Shown here piece after piece: positions 58,750 through 64,000 of a stretch of DNA of 64,000 nucleotides. Each line of letters opens with the position of its first letter. Position 1 is the stretch's first letter. The notes beneath the pieces were generated by a model, which saw only the letters and a list, made by a program, of their open reading frames with translations, was not told the DNA's origin and did no database searches. A program made the position numbers and the translations under genes. The stretch spans positions 3,415,001 to 3,479,000 of the forward strand of contig NC_054690.1 of assembly GCF_011074885.1 (NCBI RefSeq), given 5' to 3'. Origin of the DNA: Brettanomyces bruxellensis (Eukaryota; Ascomycota; Pichiomycetes; Pichiales; Pichiaceae).

Positions 58750-59900
58750 ATTTCAAGCGTTCGAACACGATAAAAAATGTTGCTTGGCAACAGCTATATT
58801 CCCCAATTGAACGATATAATTCAAAGCTGGCGGTTTCCAGGTTCTCAGACGCACTTTTATTTAATGTGCTTCTCTTCTGGGGTGTGAATGAATATGGTGA
58901 TAATGCACTTCGGCTGTAAAAATACCTCCCGGGATGAAGGGTAAATAATCATCCTAACGGTAAACCGAGGAAGTGAATTGAAAGCGAGGGCAGCAGCCGG
59001 GAAAAAAATTAGGGAGAAAAATATAACGTTTTGCGGATGTACGGGTGTACTACATATTGGATAAGACAAGTAGATAATTAAAGTGTATCGTCCAGGCCCC
59101 ATTTCAATCAATCTCCTACAATATTTCTTTTAATCATGATGATTGAAACTGTTATTTAATAGGTATTCGGAAGCTTTGAAAGTACCATGTAATTAAAATT
59201 TATAATGTTTCATGTAGTTGTCGGAAACAATGTCCATTGGTGGTCAAGTAGAGCTCGAAGCAAAATCAACTTAATTGAATGCTGTGATAATGTATAAGAT
59301 GCTTTCTTTGTTAGTGTATTTTGTGATATGTTGTAGATTCCTTTACCATTTCATTCAACAATTAAATTGCATCAAAGAAATAAGGTTATTTAATAAGTTG
59401 TAAGTCATCAAGAGAAAGTAACGTGGTTAACACTGCTTTAAAAAACATCATCAGGAAGAAATATACAATACAGAGACAAAAGAAAATACTTTATGAACGA
59501 ACTTTCGCTGAAGTAAAGTGAAGAACTACCGAGCTTATTTGCAAAACCATATCTCTACATTACAGACAATATAAGAATAGTCTAATCATCGATAATTAAA
59601 TACAATAGAACAGAAATAGAGGGAAAGTGCATGTGCAAAGAAAAGTTGAACACCAATCAGCATTTGAAGGTGTAGAAGAAGAAAAGGGTGAACATAAATT
59701 AATGCGATTGCAAAAAGTAGGACAAATGAAAGACAACAAAATCAAGACAGAGCACACACACACACACATATATATATATCACCAACAAATACCTCAAACA
59801 AGTATCTAAATACTTCTTTATAGGCAAGCTTTCAAATTCATGAAACACCGAAGTGAGATATATGGACTATATCTGTTGCAAAAATAACCATCATAGCAGA
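58750..59900. other. SYP1 upstream region and ERG1 3' flank
   Basis: I found no credible gene here. A (CA)n run at about 59752-59768 passes into (TA)n to about 59779. A lone box-C-like ATGATGA near 59138 has no box D within 150 bases, so I do not call an RNA. Confidence 0.45.
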
Positions 59901-61388
59901 TTAAGTAAAGATCTCGCCGAAGAGAATAGGTAGGAAAACGTGAGCTGCTGTGAACAAAACAACAATGTTTTCGTAAAGTGCCAATGGGAAACCCACAATA
60001 CCTCTAGCAGCAAAGTTTAGACGGCAAGCATAGAAAGCAACGGCAAAGAAGTTGCTGAACAAGACCCAGATGCTTGGAATCAAACCACTTAACAATCCGA
60101 TTGGCTGACCGACGTAAACGCCACCTCTCAAGAAATAAGCAAAAACACCTCTTTGCAAAATCTGCAAGTACTTGTTATCAGCAGCAAACAAGGTGTACAA
60201 CGCAAGCGAAAGGGCATTGATAACGGCATCCAAATGCTTCCTTTCGGTATGGAAGTCAATCAATCTCTCCAAAACGATCTCCTCGTGGCCTAATTGCTCG
60301 TTACTCAGGTCGGACAACATCTTACAGAACATGACAGCATCATTAAGACCAACGGTCATACCACCACCGGTCAATGGATGTCTCATGTTAAGAGAGTCAC
60401 CAATACAGACAAAGCCTGGAACATCGTTCAAACGAGCAGGCAAGTATTGGTTAGGCATAGCCCTATAAATATCCTGACCCTTCTGGTTGAGAGCCTCCTC
60501 AAAACTTGGCTTCACACACTTTGGCAACTGAGGAAGAACCCGAGTACGCAGGTAATTTAACACCTCGCTTCTCTTAGGCAAGGTCTTCGATCTGTAAGCG
60601 CAAAGCATTCTGCTGCTGTGAGGGTCCATCTGGTAAATTAAGACTGGAGCATGTTCACCCAAGAGAACATGTCCAAAGTGTGGCTTTGGCAATTTGGCAT
60701 CCTTCAACTCCAATCCAATGAAGTACGAACCAACCTTAGGAACAAAGTCCTCGTCTAATTCTTTTCTGAACTTGGAGTAGATACCATCACAGTTAATGAC
60801 CAATCTACCCTTGAAAGAGCCTTGATTAGCGACAGTAATACCACAGACGCAATCCTTATCATTCTTGATGACCCCAGTGACACTACCGTCCAACTTAGTC
60901 ACATTTGGCTCGCTCAAACAGAGATTTCTGAGATTAGTCAAAAACTGGCCGTGACGGAAAGATGCACCCTTAACGTGTGGGCACTCTTCCCACTTCTTAG
61001 CATCAATGGTAGAATCAGTGCCAACCTTGTCCTCATCACCTTTTTGAATGGCTTTTGGAACAGGTGTAGTGTCAAGAGCCGACTCAACGTTCTTGCTTGG
61101 GTAATCGATGGAAACTTCTTTTCCGTTGAATTCAATATAATAACCATCAACTTCGTTGGCCTCAATGTTGTTGATAGCCTTGATCATACCAAGCTGTTTC
61201 AAAGCTTTAAGACCAGATGGCTGCATCAACTCACCAACAATACGGTTTGGGCAACTCCATTCTCTCTCAGCGATTAAAACCTTTCTTCCTTGTCTTGCCA
61301 TACATCTGGCGATACACGGTCCGACCACACCGGCACCAATAATGATGATATCGTATAATTTGTCGTTATCTGGCTTGTTTGTCGACAT
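59901..61388 (-). CDS. ERG1: Squalene epoxidase Erg1
   Basis: FAD monooxygenase that converts squalene to 2,3-oxidosqualene in ergosterol synthesis at ER and lipid droplets; it is the allylamine (terbinafine) target. Of 495 residues, the N-terminus has the Rossmann motif YDIIIIGAGVVGPCIAR. The second FAD motif, GDSLNMRHPLTGGGMTVGLND, is the hallmark of the family and is intact. The C-terminal 60-70 residues are hydrophobic and should anchor the enzyme. Length matches S. cerevisiae Erg1 (496). Codon use is strongly biased toward preferred codons, which suggests high expression. A sterol-response-like element lies upstream. Confidence 0.97.
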   Translation of the reverse strand: MSTNKPDNDKLYDIIIIGAGVVGPCIARCMARQGRKVLIAEREWSCPNRIVGELMQPSGLKALKQLGMIKAINNIEANEVDGYYIEFNGKEVSIDYPSKNVESALDTTPVPKAIQKGDEDKVGTDSTIDAKKWEECPHVKGASFRHGQFLTNLRNLCLSEPNVTKLDGSVTGVIKNDKDCVCGITVANQGSFKGRLVINCDGIYSKFRKELDEDFVPKVGSYFIGLELKDAKLPKPHFGHVLLGEHAPVLIYQMDPHSSRMLCAYRSKTLPKRSEVLNYLRTRVLPQLPKCVKPSFEEALNQKGQDIYRAMPNQYLPARLNDVPGFVCIGDSLNMRHPLTGGGMTVGLNDAVMFCKMLSDLSNEQLGHEEIVLERLIDFHTERKHLDAVINALSLALYTLFAADNKYLQILQRGVFAYFLRGGVYVGQPIGLLSGLIPSIWVLFSNFFAVAFYACRLNFAARGIVGFPLALYENIVVLFTAAHVFLPILFGEIFT

Positions 61389-62267
61389 AACTTTCTTTAT
61401 ATATATAAATATAAATACCTTTCCTTGAGAACTAGGTTAAAGCTTGCAAACTTGATATAAATCCAATAAATAGTAGAATTCACTCACAAGTCAAAGCAAA
61501 CTAAATAAGTATAAATACTTCTTATGTTTTTAAGTAACTCATACAAAAGACGAGAAGTGGATTAGAATGATGTTTTATAGCGTATCGTCAATCTTATACG
61601 AGTAGCATGAAGAAAAAAATTCTCTATATTAAAGTTTATTGGGAGTACCAATCATCGCGATTAAAATGTTAATGAAATAAGGAGATTTAGTGAGGTGAAA
61701 AAAAAAAAAACATGTGAAAATCCGTAGTGTAAACGAAGTAAACGAGCTAACATAACGCGGCTTTAACAGGACCAAATACTCTCGTTACCGTGCACTTGAC
61801 AGGGCTACTCCTAGTACGCCGGCATACGCTCCTACTTGACCGTATATGCTCGTCTGTTTTTATATCCCCGTATAATTATAGGTGCTCTTCTTGTGGTTTT
61901 ATTGTTGACGTTTGATTTTAAGTTTAGTTTTTTCCATCGCTTACCGTTCCGTCTCTAATTTTTTTTTCACCGTTCCTAAAAATTGCGTGCATACTTCCAA
62001 ATAAAAACAAACTCAGGTTTGCGTTCTCGTCAACAATCGACATACGAAAACTCTATCTCACGTACCATTATTCATTATCAACGTCTCTACAAATAATATG
62101 TGTCGGGACAGTTGGATTTTATTTTATTTCTTTTTTATTTGAACTGAACCATTGAACCGCATTTCATTCCTCACTTGCATTTTAATTTTTTCTTTTTGTG
62201 TTTTCCTCTTTATCCATTTAATCATTCGAGCCCCAGATTTTGGCATCTTCGGATTACATGAGCCCCG
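61389..62267. promoter_or_regulatory. ERG1/PGA1-like divergent promoter
   Basis: TATACGA at 61595-61601 reads TCGTATA on the ERG1 strand, the exact core bound by Upc2/Ecm22 sterol regulators. It lies 207 bases upstream of the ERG1 ATG. Related CCGTATA sequences occur near 61839 and 61868. A TATA-rich stretch near 61398-61420 adjoins ERG1. Confidence 0.55.
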
Positions 62268-62870
62268 ATGAAAACTCCGCCCACGCTGATATATTTGCTT
62301 CTGTACATCTTCGCGATACTAAAGACGTCACTGGCAAATACAGAGACCTTCATCATTGATAGAAGCTCCATCAATCTGTCAAACGAATCTTTCTACGATA
62401 GTATCTGGATACCGGAGAAATTTCATCTCGTTCAGCCCCCGTTTAATTCTTCCTCTTTTGGTACAGATGCTCTTATCAGCTTTAAGCCCAGGATATTGAC
62501 TCAGCCTCGAAAAAATCATGAGGTGCAAACTATAGTATTGGATGAATCCAGGCTTCGTACCGGCTCCAAATATTTCGTCAAAGTATGCTGGTCAGCTATG
62601 AGTCCGATAGATATAACTATTTCTGATTTTCCTGAAAACGGAGCACTGGTGATAAATGTTACGACTAATTACTACACAGATGTGCCTGTTATTGCAAAGA
62701 AGTTCCTCACGGATATTCCAATACAAATAAGGATTCAGACAAATGATATTTTTCACGGAGTGCTCAACAGGGAGTTTCTATCTCTTGCCGGATTTGTTAT
62801 CACTTTAGTGGTAGGTGCCATTCCTTTCTCCACTTGGATGTTTTCCCGCTACTTTAACCCTAGCTTCTGA
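62268..62870 (+). CDS. PGA1: Probable GPI mannosyltransferase II cofactor Pga1
   Basis: A 200-residue type I membrane protein. A clear signal peptide covers about 1-23 (LIYLLLYIFAILKTSLA), then a lumenal domain with N-glycosylation sequons, then one C-terminal transmembrane segment near 173-192. Length, topology and the central motif SKYFVKVCWSAMSPIDI fit Pga1, which works with Gpi18 in adding the second mannose to GPI anchors in the ER. The match rests on one conserved block and on memory of the family, so the name is provisional. The alternative is an unrelated small ER protein. Confidence 0.55.
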   Translation: MKTPPTLIYLLLYIFAILKTSLANTETFIIDRSSINLSNESFYDSIWIPEKFHLVQPPFNSSSFGTDALISFKPRILTQPRKNHEVQTIVLDESRLRTGSKYFVKVCWSAMSPIDITISDFPENGALVINVTTNYYTDVPVIAKKFLTDIPIQIRIQTNDIFHGVLNREFLSLAGFVITLVVGAIPFSTWMFSRYFNPSF

Positions 62871-63692
62871 ACATGAATGATAATAATAAATGTAACCCTA
62901 AATCGTGGTTCTTGTAAAATTTAATTATTCCTTCTTAACGAATCCCTTGCAACCTGTTTAAAGGTTTGGTGATGGAAACCCTAGAAAGGGTGGGCGAAGG
63001 AGAAAGAAGCAAAAAAAAAAAGGTCTATAGAAAGTCGCAACAGACGTTCCAGAAAAGGGGAAAAAAGACATCTTATGATTCTCTTCGTTTTCACCATCAT
63101 CATCACTAATGTATAATGAATAAATTAAAGCAATCTGCAAGACCTCAATTAAGGCTTTTCATGCTAGTTTCCCTCTGTGCTTTGTTTATTTGTCTAAAAT
63201 TGTTCCTTTTACTTTTGTATCCCAGAATATGGGAGTTCAAATATATGTACAGTATTTTTTAAATTATTTATTTATTTACTTTTGCTTTGGAACAATTTTT
63301 TTTCTTCCCCCTTACTCTTTGTAATCAGAAATTAACAACAAACTTTTCCCACTCAAAAGCACACTCTTTTTACCCATTCTTTTCAATTCGAAACTACACA
63401 GTATACCCCTATAATTGCATAAAAAAACCAGTGTTTATATTAAATAAAACAATTTGTGCACCCAAAACAAAAATAAGCCGTTGTTCATTTAATTTTTGAC
63501 CGTATTGATCAATAATCCATCCATATCAATCAATCCTTTCCCATCCCGGGCTGTGCATCTATCTTCTTGAGAGACTAGCAAATCTGACACTGCCTGGATA
63601 CTCCATCTACCACAAAGAAAAGTGTATCAACAAAATATAGAGAGTACTAAAGCTAAATAGTCAATATTCACAATTTCATAATTACTGCTCTG
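62871..63692. promoter_or_regulatory. Intergenic region with clustered AACCCTA motifs
   Basis: AACCCTAA at 62894-62901 and AACCCTA at 62977-62983 follow another AACCCTA inside the last codons of the preceding gene (62856-62862), all in the same orientation. This is the Tbf1-type core. The rest is AT-rich, with T runs near 63297. No RNA gene recognised. Confidence 0.4.
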
Positions 63693-64000
63693 ATGCCTTC
63701 ATCGAATAATCTGTCGAACAACTTGTTCGCCTATGCAACAAGTGAAGGCTCTGGGTTATCAACACCACAAGATGGCCTCTCAGCAAACTCATCACAATCA
63801 ATATCTACAGCAGCTACAAACATAGCGGATGAGGAAAGTTACGTCGGACACAGAATAACAGTGCGAGTGGAGAGAGAACAGCTGACAAATTCCCAAGTGA
63901 AAATTGATGGCGATGTACGATTGAATGCAAATAAACGCCGTGTAATACAGAGAGCGGATGACCAGTATACTTCTAAGATAAGGAAAGTAGGAAAAGGGCA
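63693..64000 (+). CDS. Unidentified protein, 5' part only
   Basis: An ATG at 63693 opens a frame that stays open for 102 codons to the right edge. The first 45 or so residues are Ser/Asn/Thr-rich (MPSSNNLSNNLF, later SANSSQSISTAA). A more ordered charged segment follows (VGHRITVRVEREQLT, then KRRVIQRADDQ). I do not recognise a family. The codon pattern and absence of stops make it a real gene start, probably with an AACCCTA-bearing promoter. Confidence 0.6.
   Translation, partial: MPSSNNLSNNLFAYATSEGSGLSTPQDGLSANSSQSISTAATNIADEESYVGHRITVRVEREQLTNSQVKIDGDVRLNANKRRVIQRADDQYTSKIRKVGKG

Noticed and set aside
59627..59809. 60-codon ORF over the CA/TA microsatellite
   Set aside because: It includes the dinucleotide repeat as His/Thr/Tyr/Ile runs and is low-complexity DNA.

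Overview
This is eukaryotic nuclear DNA from a budding yeast (Saccharomycotina). The genes are closely packed, nearly all uninterrupted and present on both strands. They are separated by AT-rich promoters with long poly(T)/poly(A) tracts and encode recognisable orthologues of Saccharomyces cerevisiae proteins. CTG codons fall where the families have Leu or another hydrophobic residue (for example in the ADE2 N-terminus), so a CTG=Ser or CTG=Ala clade is unlikely. A Pichiaceae yeast (Brettanomyces/Dekkera, Ogataea or Pichia type) is my best guess. The sequence alone does not prove the genus.

Layout. 1-14 kb: RRP43 (exosome, cut by the window edge), ADE2, MTG2, SPC97, SDA1, DBP8, SRP101. 14-31 kb: ATG7, TRX3, NMD3, a DUF202 membrane protein, a very AT-rich 1.7-kb gene-free island, DAD3, ARC40, RPN11, SAD1, an M24 peptidase (YFR006W-like), MCM5. 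31-45 kb: TBF1, MDJ1, a TBC-domain protein, NUP2, RPS25 with a 5'-UTR intron, two C/D-box snoRNAs, POM33/PER33. 46-53 kb: two tandem basic-amino-acid-permease-like genes with duplicated upstream DNA, then a 2.4-kb gene-poor stretch. 53-64 kb: VAC7, SYP1, ERG1, a PGA1-like gene and the 5' part of an unidentified gene.

Functional links. Ribosome production is prominent: SDA1, NMD3, DBP8, RRP43, RPS25 and two rRNA-methylation guide RNAs. Several of these promoters show RRPE- or PAC-like motifs. TBF1 encodes a Myb factor whose relatives control ribosomal-protein and snoRNA genes, and an AACCCTA motif lies upstream of RPS25. There are no operons; neighbours are otherwise unrelated housekeeping genes.

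The most interesting parts are not protein-coding. RPS25 is followed by an snR55-like and an snR61-like snoRNA, and the snR55-like one lies between intron-like splice signals. The permease pair shows patchy near-identity that suggests gene conversion, plus a conserved block about 0.7 kb upstream of each copy. A 13-bp sequence occurs three times in alternating orientation upstream of one permease. The AT-rich island beside DAD3 is worth testing as a centromere or replication origin. I saw no tRNA, rRNA, CRISPR array or intact transposon.
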